This document shows, in pieces, positions 15,962-24,542 of a stretch of 64,000 bases of DNA (position 1 is the first letter of the stretch; every line of letters begins with the position of its first letter). This DNA comes from CAZFQG01 sp964520785 (GTDB lineage Bacteria > Planctomycetota > Planctomycetia > Pirellulales > Thermoguttaceae): NCBI GenBank assembly GCA_964520785.1, contig CAZFQG010000001.1, forward strand, positions 1 to 64,000, read 5' to 3'. Both the position numbers and the translations under genes were made by a program. The notes below the pieces were generated by a model, which had not been told where the DNA came from, searched no databases, and saw nothing but the letters and a program-made list of their open reading frames with translations.

Positions 15962-18325
15962 ATGAACGTAGCCAAAACCCCCATGAGTCGCGTTGGCGTT
16001 TTCTTTTTCACCGGCACTCTCCTGACGATTTCCGCCGGACGACCCGCCGCCGAGGTGGCATGGACCGGGAAGGGTCCGGCGAGGATCCTTGTCGAGGTGC
16101 CGCCGCGCGATCTGGGCGGCCGGGCCGCTGACGAAATGCCGGCACGCGTCAAGCTCGATCTGGCCGAGGTGCTCAAAAAGGGGGGCTTCCCAGGGACGCC
16201 CGACCTGGGGCGGATCCAGGTCATCCGGTACGATCCGGTTTCCGGCAAGCCGATTCCGTCGGGCACGTTCCGCGGCGCGGGCCCGGACGATCTGCCATAC
16301 CGCTTTGACGATTTCGACCGGCGCGAACACACGTTCTGGTACAACGTACCGGGAAACGGCCGCGCCGGGGACCTGGTCTGGACGCACCGGCAGGAAGGAG
16401 GCGCTGCATCGCATTACGCGATTTATGTGGATGCCGTCCCGGACGGGAAGAGGGCCGGTGAGTCGCCGGTTCCTCTCTTGGGGGACAGCGACGCCTTATG
16501 GACGGACGAGAGCGAGGGCTTTCTCATTACGGCGCTCCACTGCAAGCCGACGATGTGCGACTGGAACGGGGACGGCCTGCAAGACTTGATCGTCGGTGAG
16601 ATTCAGGGGCATCTGTTCTACTTCGAGAACCGGGGAACGCGCGAGAAACCGGCGTTCGCCGGGGGCCGGTTCCTCATGCTCGGGGACAAGCCCTTGAGGC
16701 TGACGCATTACACGACGCCGAAGGCGGTCGATTGGGACGATGACGGCGACCTGGACCTGATCGTCGGCAGGGCCAACGGAGGACAAGTTCTGTTCATCGA
16801 GAATGTCGGTACGCCAACGAGGCCAAAACTGGCGCTGCGCGGCCGCGTCGAGGCGGACGGCAAGCCGATCTCCATCCCGCATCAACTCACGCCGGGGGGG
16901 AACATCTTCCACCAGGAGTATATGTGCATGCCGGAGGTGGTCGACTGGGACGGCGACGGTGATAAGGACCTGCTGGTCGGCGGCTATATTACCGGCGCCG
17001 TCTTCTATTTCGAGAATACACGCAACGGGCCGGGTATTCCGGAGCTTCGCGAGCGACCGCCGCTGGAGGCGGACGGAAAGACGCTGTGCGTCCGTTCGGC
17101 GGCCTCGCCCTGCGTCGCCGATTTCGACGGCGACGGCGATTTGGATATGATCACCGCCCAGGGGGACGTCGTCCATCACGGCCAGTTCGACGAGGCGGGC
17201 ATCGTCTATTTCGAGAATGTCGGCACGCGGACGGAGCCGAAACTGACGGCGCGGCCGTTCCCGTTCGTGGACGAGCACAACGTGGGCATCGTGGCGGTGC
17301 CGGACGCGGCCGATTGGGACGGCGACGGGGACTTGGACCTGGTGATCGGCAGCATGCACGAGGTGTGGCTCTACCGCAACGAAGGGGATCGGAAATCGCC
17401 CAAATTCGCGAAGGCCGAGCCGCTTCGCAACCGCTGGGGACCGGTCCGGACCGGGGCGTTCGCGACGTCGCCGGTCGATTGGGACGGCGACGGCGACATC
17501 GACCTGATCTCCAGCTTCGGCGGGCGGTTCGAGTTGAAGCGAAACATAGATCCGCGGAACCCGCCCCGCTGGAAGAACGAGGGATTCTTGAAGGCAGCCG
17601 GAGAGGAGATACGGTACGTCTTCGAGTTGGGGGACCCGGAGACGTTTCCGGTCGCGGCCGATTTGGACCGGGACGGCCGGATCGACTTATTGCAGGGGGT
17701 GGCGGCCGGTTACGTCTGGTTCTACCGGAACGTGGGCACCCGGGAGAAACCGGAACTCGCCGAAGGGTTCCGCCTGAAGACGGAAGACGGCGGTTTCGTG
17801 AAGGTGGGCCGGTATCAACCGGGAGACAAGGCGGTTGATTTCGCCAGCCACTCCGGCGACCGTTCCGATCCCAAGCCGGCCGACTTCGACGGCGACGGGG
17901 ACCTCGACCTGCTCGTTTCCGACGCCTACGGCAAGGTCACCTATTTCGAGAACGTCGGCGGAAACGAGAACCCCCTCTTCGCCAAGGGGGTGGAGATCAT
18001 TCCCGAGAACGGGCAGCGCGCCCTCATCGGAGTGACCGATTGGGACGGCGACGGGCGTCCCGACATGCTATTCGCCCAGGGGAACATCCGATTGTTCAAA
18101 AACACCGCCGAAGGCAAGACACCGAAGTTCGAGTTCGTCCGCGACATCCCCCACCAGTATATCCCCTATCCTCACCCCTACGCCGTTGACTGGAACGGGG
18201 ACGGCGACACGGACTTGTTCGTCTCCAGCTCGTACAGCGTGGCGTACCTGATCGAGCGATCGTATATCGAAGGGGGTTACGCCGAGGGGCGGGTGATCGG
18301 CGTCGAGGGAAAGGGGGAACGGTAG
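15962..18325 (+). CDS. Secreted FG-GAP/VCBS beta-propeller protein
   Basis: A 787-residue exported protein. An N-terminal signal segment (about residues 1-28, RVGVFFFTGTLLTISAGRPA) precedes a region of about 150 residues with no clear domain. Ten calcium-binding FG-GAP-like motifs of the DWDGDGDxDL type follow (DWNGDGLQDL, DWDDDGDLDL, DWDGDGDKDL, DFDGDGDLDM, DWDGDGDLDL, DWDGDGDIDL, DLDRDGRIDL, DFDGDGDLDL, DWDGDGRPDM, DWNGDGDTDL), each followed by a FYFENxG strand. This is enough for one or two propellers. The ATG at 15962 has GAGGAG seven bases upstream. It is divergent from the BNR-sulfatase gene, with 225 nt between the starts. Such proteins bind surfaces or ligands; no enzyme site is visible. 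Confidence 0.85.
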   Translation: MNVAKTPMSRVGVFFFTGTLLTISAGRPAAEVAWTGKGPARILVEVPPRDLGGRAADEMPARVKLDLAEVLKKGGFPGTPDLGRIQVIRYDPVSGKPIPSGTFRGAGPDDLPYRFDDFDRREHTFWYNVPGNGRAGDLVWTHRQEGGAASHYAIYVDAVPDGKRAGESPVPLLGDSDALWTDESEGFLITALHCKPTMCDWNGDGLQDLIVGEIQGHLFYFENRGTREKPAFAGGRFLMLGDKPLRLTHYTTPKAVDWDDDGDLDLIVGRANGGQVLFIENVGTPTRPKLALRGRVEADGKPISIPHQLTPGGNIFHQEYMCMPEVVDWDGDGDKDLLVGGYITGAVFYFENTRNGPGIPELRERPPLEADGKTLCVRSAASPCVADFDGDGDLDMITAQGDVVHHGQFDEAGIVYFENVGTRTEPKLTARPFPFVDEHNVGIVAVPDAADWDGDGDLDLVIGSMHEVWLYRNEGDRKSPKFAKAEPLRNRWGPVRTGAFATSPVDWDGDGDIDLISSFGGRFELKRNIDPRNPPRWKNEGFLKAAGEEIRYVFELGDPETFPVAADLDRDGRIDLLQGVAAGYVWFYRNVGTREKPELAEGFRLKTEDGGFVKVGRYQPGDKAVDFASHSGDRSDPKPADFDGDGDLDLLVSDAYGKVTYFENVGGNENPLFAKGVEIIPENGQRALIGVTDWDGDGRPDMLFAQGNIRLFKNTAEGKTPKFEFVRDIPHQYIPYPHPYAVDWNGDGDTDLFVSSSYSVAYLIERSYIEGGYAEGRVIGVEGKGER

Positions 18326-18373
18326 GCCCTCAAAGGTGCCGTTGGTCCGTTCAGGGGAAGCTCGACCGGCGCG

Positions 18374-20539
18374 TCACTCCGCGACGATCAACCGGATCTC
18401 CCAAGGGGGAATGGTGGGGAGAACGAACTTCCGGTAGGGGCCGTCGGTTCCCCTGGACTCGACGACGGTGCTTTGGTTGTCCATATCCCAGACGCGGACC
18501 TTTTCCGACTCGGTCCGGAGCAACAACTCGACGCCGAGCGCCTCGTCGAACGAGGCGTTGGTCAACGCCGCTACCGGCTTTCCCTCGCCGGACTTGCGCA
18601 TCCAGAGATTCGTCTTGTGGTAGGAGGCGACGTACCCCGGGAGCGTTTCCTTGGAGAGCCACCGCATGACCGACTTCAACTGGGCGCTGCGAGAGAGGTT
18701 CTGCAGGTACGTGAAGGGATAGTAGCCCTGGACGCACACGCGGCCCCCGAGTTCATTCTCAAAGATGCCCATCGCGCAATCGTGGACCGGCTCCCACGAA
18801 TAATCGAGCAGCCTCGCGAGCGATTCGGCCCGGGGGTCGGTCTTTTCCAGCAAGTACGCCGGGACCATCCACCAGACGAACGACTGCCGGTTGTCGCACA
18901 GGCGGCCCGCGTAGGGGTCGTTGAGCGGGTGGGGGAGGAATTCGGTCATCCGGTCGACCGTGTCGGCGCGGAGCGTTTTGAAACCGGTTAGCTTGCCGAA
19001 GCCGCGCTCGTTGAGTAGGTCGAGGGCCGGGCCGTCCAGATAGACCCCCTTGGAAAGAATGGCGCGAAGATCGTCGTCACCGAGGACATGAATCGCGCCG
19101 CGGGTAAGGACGAAGACCTGGGCGGCCTTGCCGTCGTAGGCGCACGGCAGGCCGATGTCGAACATCTCGTCGTCCGGAAAGGGCGCACCGCCGCTGAACC
19201 ACGTTCCCCCTTCCAGGCCGACGGCCGCGTACAGGTCTTCGTTCCAGACGACGTTGACGCCGACAGGCCGGAGGCGCCCCAAATGGCGGACCATCGTGTC
19301 GAAGAAGGGCCGAGCGCGGTGCAGCCGGGCGATGAGTGGTTCGAATTCGTCGAGCGGTTCGTCGTACATCGAAAGGACGTTGAACGCTGCGCCGGTGCAA
19401 CCGGCGGCGATGTGCTGCGCCGCCTCGAGCGCTACGATGTTCCGCGACTTCTTCAACCGCTGGTAGGGGAAATTCTCGATTTCCGACTGGATCGAGACGA
19501 CGTGGTCGGCCAGCTGCGACACCTGCCGGCCGATGGCGTGCGATTTGTCGACCAAAGCGCCGGTGTTCGAATCCTCGTAGAAGCCGCCGCCGGGCCGCCA
19601 CAAGACGGGGGCGCGCGTCTTTCCGGAGAGCGTGTCTCCCCAGCGGGCGAAATCATATCCCTCCCAGAAGCGGTCCCCGGTCATGAATCCCAGCGGCATC
19701 CGGGGATCTTGCTCGTGGACGTAATCTCCCAGCGCGCCGAACAACCCGTTGAGCGTATCGCGATTGTGTCGGAGCATCGTCTTGCGGAAGGCGAGTTTCT
19801 CTTCGAGTGATCCGGAATCCGCCGCCGCGGCGATTTGCTCGCGGGTCCATTTACGGCCGGTCGCCTTTGCGAACTTCGCCAGGCACGTATCGCAAAAGCA
19901 GGTCAGATTGACCGGCATGTGCCCGGCCAGACGGATGTCGTCGTCCAGCCAGATATAGTCCGGCTTCTCATCCAGCATCAGTTGCATCCGCCGGCGCATC
20001 TCCTCCACGAGGTCCGGGTCGTTTGGGCAAAGCGACCCCTGTGACGTCGCGCCCGCGATGTCCGTCACCTGGGTGTATTTTTCCGGGTCGACGATACTGT
20101 TGGGGAGATTTTCGTTATGATGTCCCATGACGCAGAGGATGTTGAACCCGCTGCGGTAGCCCCGGGCTTTCGACTGGGCGATCCGCCGGCCGAGAATCTC
20201 GATGCGCCGCTGGAACAGTTCCGGCTTCTGCACGGCGTGGCTGTACGTCGTGAAAAGGGTGATTTCGTCGGTCACGCCGGGGTATTTGTCGAACAGATCG
20301 AGCAGTTCCGCGAAGCGCGAATCGGACATCGTCTGGCCCATGCCGACGCGGAAGGAGACAAACGCCCCCTCCGGAAAGGGTGAAAGGTCGGCGGCGGCGG
20401 CTCGAGGGATGGCCGCCAAAGCGAGAACGACGAAGACAACCGCGGCTTGTGCCGTCCCTCCCGAGAAACAAGACGACCTTCGGCATGAACCGATCCGCCC
20501 TCTTCCGGCGCGAAATACAAGGAACAATCTCCTGAACAT
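18374..20539 (-). CDS. Exported glycoside-hydrolase-like protein of unassigned family
   Basis: A 721-residue protein with a hydrophobic export segment (AVVFVVLALAAIPRAAAA, about 33-50). The next 350 residues look like a (beta/alpha)8 barrel of the retaining glycoside-hydrolase type: LFTTYSHAVQ, GYRSGFNILCVMGHHNEN, then DYIWLDDDIRLAGH (D199-D201) followed by a CFCDTC cluster (about 214-219) that resembles cysteine clusters of several beta-galactosidase-like families. The C-terminal third has a beta-galactosidase-like layout with a beta-sandwich end (WDMDNQSTVVES, LPTIPPWEIRLIVAE). No EC number can be given. The ATG at 20539 follows AAAGG. An upstream extension of the same frame has no similarity and is rejected. 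It is convergent with the FG-GAP gene, 48 nt apart. Confidence 0.7.
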   Translation of the reverse strand: MFRRLFLVFRAGRGRIGSCRRSSCFSGGTAQAAVVFVVLALAAIPRAAAADLSPFPEGAFVSFRVGMGQTMSDSRFAELLDLFDKYPGVTDEITLFTTYSHAVQKPELFQRRIEILGRRIAQSKARGYRSGFNILCVMGHHNENLPNSIVDPEKYTQVTDIAGATSQGSLCPNDPDLVEEMRRRMQLMLDEKPDYIWLDDDIRLAGHMPVNLTCFCDTCLAKFAKATGRKWTREQIAAAADSGSLEEKLAFRKTMLRHNRDTLNGLFGALGDYVHEQDPRMPLGFMTGDRFWEGYDFARWGDTLSGKTRAPVLWRPGGGFYEDSNTGALVDKSHAIGRQVSQLADHVVSIQSEIENFPYQRLKKSRNIVALEAAQHIAAGCTGAAFNVLSMYDEPLDEFEPLIARLHRARPFFDTMVRHLGRLRPVGVNVVWNEDLYAAVGLEGGTWFSGGAPFPDDEMFDIGLPCAYDGKAAQVFVLTRGAIHVLGDDDLRAILSKGVYLDGPALDLLNERGFGKLTGFKTLRADTVDRMTEFLPHPLNDPYAGRLCDNRQSFVWWMVPAYLLEKTDPRAESLARLLDYSWEPVHDCAMGIFENELGGRVCVQGYYPFTYLQNLSRSAQLKSVMRWLSKETLPGYVASYHKTNLWMRKSGEGKPVAALTNASFDEALGVELLLRTESEKVRVWDMDNQSTVVESRGTDGPYRKFVLPTIPPWEIRLIVAE

Positions 20540-20645
20540 GAAACGAACCTTTCTCTTAAATCCACTGAACCGCGGGGCGATTCGCGTCTCTCGAAACCAA
20601 AAGGCCAGGATACCATGCCGGCCGACCCTCCGCAATCCCGCGCCC

Positions 20646-23600
20646 TCATGACACCCGGCGCAACACATCCGCGTCCACGAACGCCAATCGCGTGGAAACC
20701 TGATCTTCGCCGAGCTGCAGCAACCGGGCAACGGCTCTTCGATAGGCGTCGAGTTGGGGGCGGTAATAGGCGAGCTTTTCTTCGATCGCCGCTTCGTTCG
20801 CCGGGTCGATGGCATCGGTCTTGAAATCGAGCACTTCCGCGCCGAAGGGCACGCTTCCGTCGTAGAGGACGGTGACTCGGTCGATCGCCCCCGGCACCAG
20901 TGTATCTTCCTCACGGAGAAGGAATTCGCGCTCCCGCCAGATTTCCCACCGCGGGGACTCGATCCCGGGGCACATGCACGCCCTGCAACCGTCGAGGCCG
21001 CCGACCGACTCGTAGGTTGACCGCAGGAGAGCGGCGCGAATCCGCGAATCGGCCAACCGTTCTCGGAACTCCGACAGCATCCCCGGCGGATCGAGCCCGT
21101 CATGGGGGTAGCTCTTGGCTATGGCCAGGAGTTCGGCGTCGCCGGGAGCGCCCTCTTCCAGCCAGCCGACGTGTTCGAACCAGGCATGAATGATCAATCC
21201 GCGGATTCTCGCCGCCTGGCCGCCGCGCCGCAGGCGCCCGTCGAGCCGGATCCGCCCGCCACCTTCCAGCGAAGAAGGACTCCGACGGTTCAAACCCCGT
21301 CCGCGTCCGGTCGTCGGCGCGAGGTGGATTTCCAAGATGGGGGCCGTCTCCGACTTCCTTTCCATCATTGCCGGTGTCGTCGGCAGCCGGCGGAGCCAAT
21401 TCGGATCGCCGTCTTCGTAAAAGACGGTCGTCGCGTCGAACGGCCCGTCCGGCGCCAGGCCCAGCCCGATCAACCCGGCCACCGAAGCGGAGGGCCTGCC
21501 CGTGGAACCGGGCGATCTCGGGGGCAACAGTACATACAGAGCATTCTTTGCTCGAGTCAGGGCGACGTAGAGGACGCAAAGGGCCTCGCTGACGGCATGC
21601 GTCTCGTAATCCTCGAAGAGGGTCCTTGTTGCCTCGGGGAGAGAGCCCCGCAGAGTCTTGGGGACATATGCGCAGACCCGGTCGATGCCGGCGGTGGGCG
21701 AACTTCGTCCCGCGACGTACGATGGAATTCTTGAACCGGCGAGTCTGCTTCTATTTTCGATCGGCAAGACGACCATGTCGAACTGCAAACCCTTGGATTT
21801 GTGAATCGTCATTATCCGCACTGGGGCGTCACTGGGGCTTTCGACCTTGAAGCTCTCGACGAACCGGACGAAGTCGTCCACTCGATTCGTTGCCTTCGGT
21901 TCATAGCGGTGCGCCAGGTTCAGGAGTTGTTCGATCCGCCGGGCGTCCCGCGGGTCGCACTGGGGCAGCAGCCGCCTTGCCGATGCGTGCAGGGTCCGGG
22001 CGTAGCCGTCTTCGAGCAACCGCGAGCGGATTTCGTGAGACAGGCGCAGCGCCCCGGACGCGTCGCGATAGTCGTCCAGGCCGAATGCGCCGCACGCGGC
22101 GACGTGCGTCCGCGCGACCGTATCGCCCGGGTGGTCCGCCAGCCGGCAGAGGGCAAGCAGTATTTCGACGGCCGGAGATTCCGTAAGCGGGTTGGCCCCC
22201 TCCTCACTCACCTCGATGCCGGCCTTTCGGAGCGAATAAGCGACCGGGGCGATCATCTTGTTGGTACGGCAGAGGACGCCGATTTCCACGTCGGGACGGG
22301 TTTCGAGGGTGCCGATGATCAACGCGACCGTCTCCTCCGCCAACACGTCCGAATCCTTTTCCTCCCATTCTTTTTCCGGCGTCCTGGTAGTCCGCGCGAG
22401 GACGTGGCCGGGAAGATCCTTCTTCGCCGTGGCGTGGGGTTCGAATCGACCTCGCCATCTCTCCCGGACGACGAAGTATTCGGCGAGCGCCCCGTTCGTG
22501 TCCAGGGAGGAGAAAACCCGATTGACCGCGTTGATGACGGGTTGGCTGGAGCGGTAACTGAGGTTGAGCCCTTCGTGGACGACGTCGCTCATCGCCGCGT
22601 CGACCGTTTCGAAAATCTCGGCCACGCCGCCGCGCCAGCCGTAGATCGACTGCTTCACGTCGCCGACGCAGAAGAAGGAGCCTCGGGGCGAGCGGTCGAC
22701 GGCCGCGGCGAAAGGCTTCAAGACGCCCCATTGCTCCGCGGACGTGTCCTGGAATTCATCGAGCAACAGGTGCTCCACGTCCGCGTCCAGGCGGAATCCG
22801 ACCGAGCCGGAGAGTCGCGCCAGGTCGCCGCGGCAGAGCATCCGGGTCACGTCGTCGAACCGCATCGCGTGCTCGGACGCCTTGATCGGACGGAAGACTT
22901 CGTCGAAACGCCGCATCAGCTCAAACGCCGCGTCGTTTTTCGCGACGATCAGGTTGATCTGATGGGCCTTCGCCGTATCGAGCAGGACCCGGTATGCGGC
23001 CTTCAGCGGCTCGGGGATCGGCTTGCCGTAAAAGCTATCGGTGCCCGAGGCGATTTTGCCGGCGATTCCCTTCTCGAAAAGCGCACTGAAGTTTTGGCCG
23101 CGGAAATTCTCCAGATCGTCGAGCATTGCCGTACGCCAGCGCGCGGACGCCGCGGCTGTGGCCCCCTCGATGGCCCCGATCGCCCCTTGAATTTGGTCCT
23201 CCTCCGGTACTCGCCGCCGCGCGAGTCGCCCCCAGGCCGCCGGAGTCGAATCTTGATACAGGGTGTACAAATCGCCGACCGTCCTGGAAATCTGCTCCGA
23301 CAGGGCCCGGCCGACGTCCCCCTGGTTGAGCTGATACATCAACCGGATCGTCTCCGACCGTTCCCCCTCTTGCAGCAGCCGAAAAACGGCCCGCTCCCGC
23401 AACGCCGCGTCGGTCGACTCCTCGACGATTTCCCATCCTAGGGGCAGAGAAAGCTCCAGGCTGAAGGTCTTCGCGACGTCAATGAAGAAGGCGTCGAGCG
23501 TGCTGACGCGGACCCGGTGCAACCGGCGGATGAGCACGCGGAGCATCGCCGTCGCCCCCGGTCGCCCGAAGGCCGCGGCACCGAGAAACCGGCCCAATCC

Positions 23601-23798
23601 TCTCGCCTTGTCCTCGGAAAGGGCCGCCTCGGCCAACCGGGCGAGAATCCGGTCGAGGATTTCCCCCGCCGCCTTCTTCGTGAACGTGGTAGCCAGGATT
23701 TCGTCCGGCGCGGCTCCCCCGGCAATCAGCTCGAGGTAGCGGTTGCTCAGTCGAAATGTCTTTCCGGTTCCGGCGGAGGCGCGAATGATGAGATTCAT
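20646..23798 (-). CDS. AddA/RecB-type helicase-nuclease (UvrD superfamily)
   Basis: A 1050-residue double-strand-break resection enzyme. Walker A (ASAGTGKT, residues 7-14) stands at the very N-terminus, as in AddA and RecB. Other superfamily 1 motifs follow: ATTFTKKAAGE, STLDAFF, LLLDEFQDTS (Walker B), VGDVKQSIYGWRGG, LNLSYRSS, MTIHKSKGLQFDMVVLP and LYVALTRAKNALYV. The C-terminus has a RecB-family nuclease: GLIIHAWFEH, GAIDRVTVL and VLDFKTD supply the His, Asp and Asp-x-Lys residues. The ATG at 23798 has AGGGA seven bases upstream and removes a spurious 21-residue extension. No AddB, RecC or RecD partner lies next to it. It would load onto DNA ends and feed RecA. Confidence 0.88.
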   Translation of the reverse strand: MNLIIRASAGTGKTFRLSNRYLELIAGGAAPDEILATTFTKKAAGEILDRILARLAEAALSEDKARGLGRFLGAAAFGRPGATAMLRVLIRRLHRVRVSTLDAFFIDVAKTFSLELSLPLGWEIVEESTDAALRERAVFRLLQEGERSETIRLMYQLNQGDVGRALSEQISRTVGDLYTLYQDSTPAAWGRLARRRVPEEDQIQGAIGAIEGATAAASARWRTAMLDDLENFRGQNFSALFEKGIAGKIASGTDSFYGKPIPEPLKAAYRVLLDTAKAHQINLIVAKNDAAFELMRRFDEVFRPIKASEHAMRFDDVTRMLCRGDLARLSGSVGFRLDADVEHLLLDEFQDTSAEQWGVLKPFAAAVDRSPRGSFFCVGDVKQSIYGWRGGVAEIFETVDAAMSDVVHEGLNLSYRSSQPVINAVNRVFSSLDTNGALAEYFVVRERWRGRFEPHATAKKDLPGHVLARTTRTPEKEWEEKDSDVLAEETVALIIGTLETRPDVEIGVLCRTNKMIAPVAYSLRKAGIEVSEEGANPLTESPAVEILLALCRLADHPGDTVARTHVAACGAFGLDDYRDASGALRLSHEIRSRLLEDGYARTLHASARRLLPQCDPRDARRIEQLLNLAHRYEPKATNRVDDFVRFVESFKVESPSDAPVRIMTIHKSKGLQFDMVVLPIENRSRLAGSRIPSYVAGRSSPTAGIDRVCAYVPKTLRGSLPEATRTLFEDYETHAVSEALCVLYVALTRAKNALYVLLPPRSPGSTGRPSASVAGLIGLGLAPDGPFDATTVFYEDGDPNWLRRLPTTPAMMERKSETAPILEIHLAPTTGRGRGLNRRSPSSLEGGGRIRLDGRLRRGGQAARIRGLIIHAWFEHVGWLEEGAPGDAELLAIAKSYPHDGLDPPGMLSEFRERLADSRIRAALLRSTYESVGGLDGCRACMCPGIESPRWEIWREREFLLREEDTLVPGAIDRVTVLYDGSVPFGAEVLDFKTDAIDPANEAAIEEKLAYYRPQLDAYRRAVARLLQLGEDQVSTRLAFVDADVLRRVS

Positions 23799-24143
23799 GG
23801 AAACATCCCTGTTCGACCAAGTCGCAGCAAACAAACGATGGTTCAAGTATAGCGAAGACACCTTGAGAATCCACGTCCACTCGCATGGGGGGTTTCACGA
23901 ACTCCATCCAGTGCATTGTCGAGTCGTTCCGCCGTTGTCCTTGGGCCGTTGTTTGAAGCCGATACCCCCGCTCCAGCATGAACTGCCGGAAGAGAACCAC
24001 CACGAGGTCCTCGAAGTCACCGGGCGGAATGAAAGGCCGACCTGTTCCACGATTTGGAGTTCGCCATCGGAGGATCACAAGTTACGCCATCGGGCCAACC
24101 GCCCGCGGCCGCGGACCGACCGGCCGCGCTACATGATTCGTCT
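23799..24143. other. Gene-free stretch
   Basis: About 345 nt between addA-like and the decayed tail of the M56 gene. A minus-strand frame of about 70 codons (24078 downward) passes through it but matches nothing I recognise. It may be further decayed M56-gene sequence. Confidence 0.35.
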
Positions 24144-24542
24144 TCAGAAACAGCTCACCCCAATTGATGGGGGATTTCGCTTCGGCCTTCTGTCTTCGGG
24201 GAGATTGTGAACTCGTGGGAGAAAGTGGCACCCGGGTAGCCACGGTCGATTTGCCCCAACGGCGCCGGGCCTTCCAGCGACGCGCTGAGAACAAACGTTC
24301 CGGACGAATCCCTCGTCGGCAATCGCGACCAGAGAGTACGGCTCACGGCGCGGCGGGAGCCGGTACGGGCCTTTCGAGTCGGTGCGGACGCTCCGATCGC
24401 TTGTCGACGCGCGGAGGCGGCCGTCGCGAAGCTCGGGTCTCCTCGCCGCCGTACGGAACACCACTTCCGCGCCCTCGACCGCTTCGCCGTCATGCGCGCG
24501 AACCGTCCCGGTGATTGGCTCTCCCCGCGCGATGGATGTCTG
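24144..24542 (-). pseudogene. Decayed third carboxypeptidase-regulatory-like repeat, in frame after the M56 stop
   Basis: Directly after the TAA at 24543-24545, in the same frame as the M56 gene, the minus strand reads GEPITGTVRAHDGEAVEGAE, then VVFRTA, GPYRLPPRREPYSLVAIADEGF. This aligns with the two repeats inside the M56 protein (TPIAGIVRGPDG with FTLPPRAEPYVLVAFREDGF; DPVTGTVRDPEG with FSLPPQDEPYVLLALDKRGF). Similarity fades after the GFVRNV stretch and drifts to another frame. It is therefore either the cut-off end of a once longer protein or a partial duplicate. No start codon of its own is convincing. Confidence 0.6.

Noticed and set aside
20540..21103. Upstream extension of the 18374 gene to 21103
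   Set aside because: It overlaps the 3' end of the helicase gene out of frame and has no domain; the signal segment starts at 20539.
23865..24078. A minus-strand frame reading GDFEDLVVVLFRQF...
   Set aside because: No known domain, no ribosome-binding site, and it merges out of frame into the helicase upstream region.
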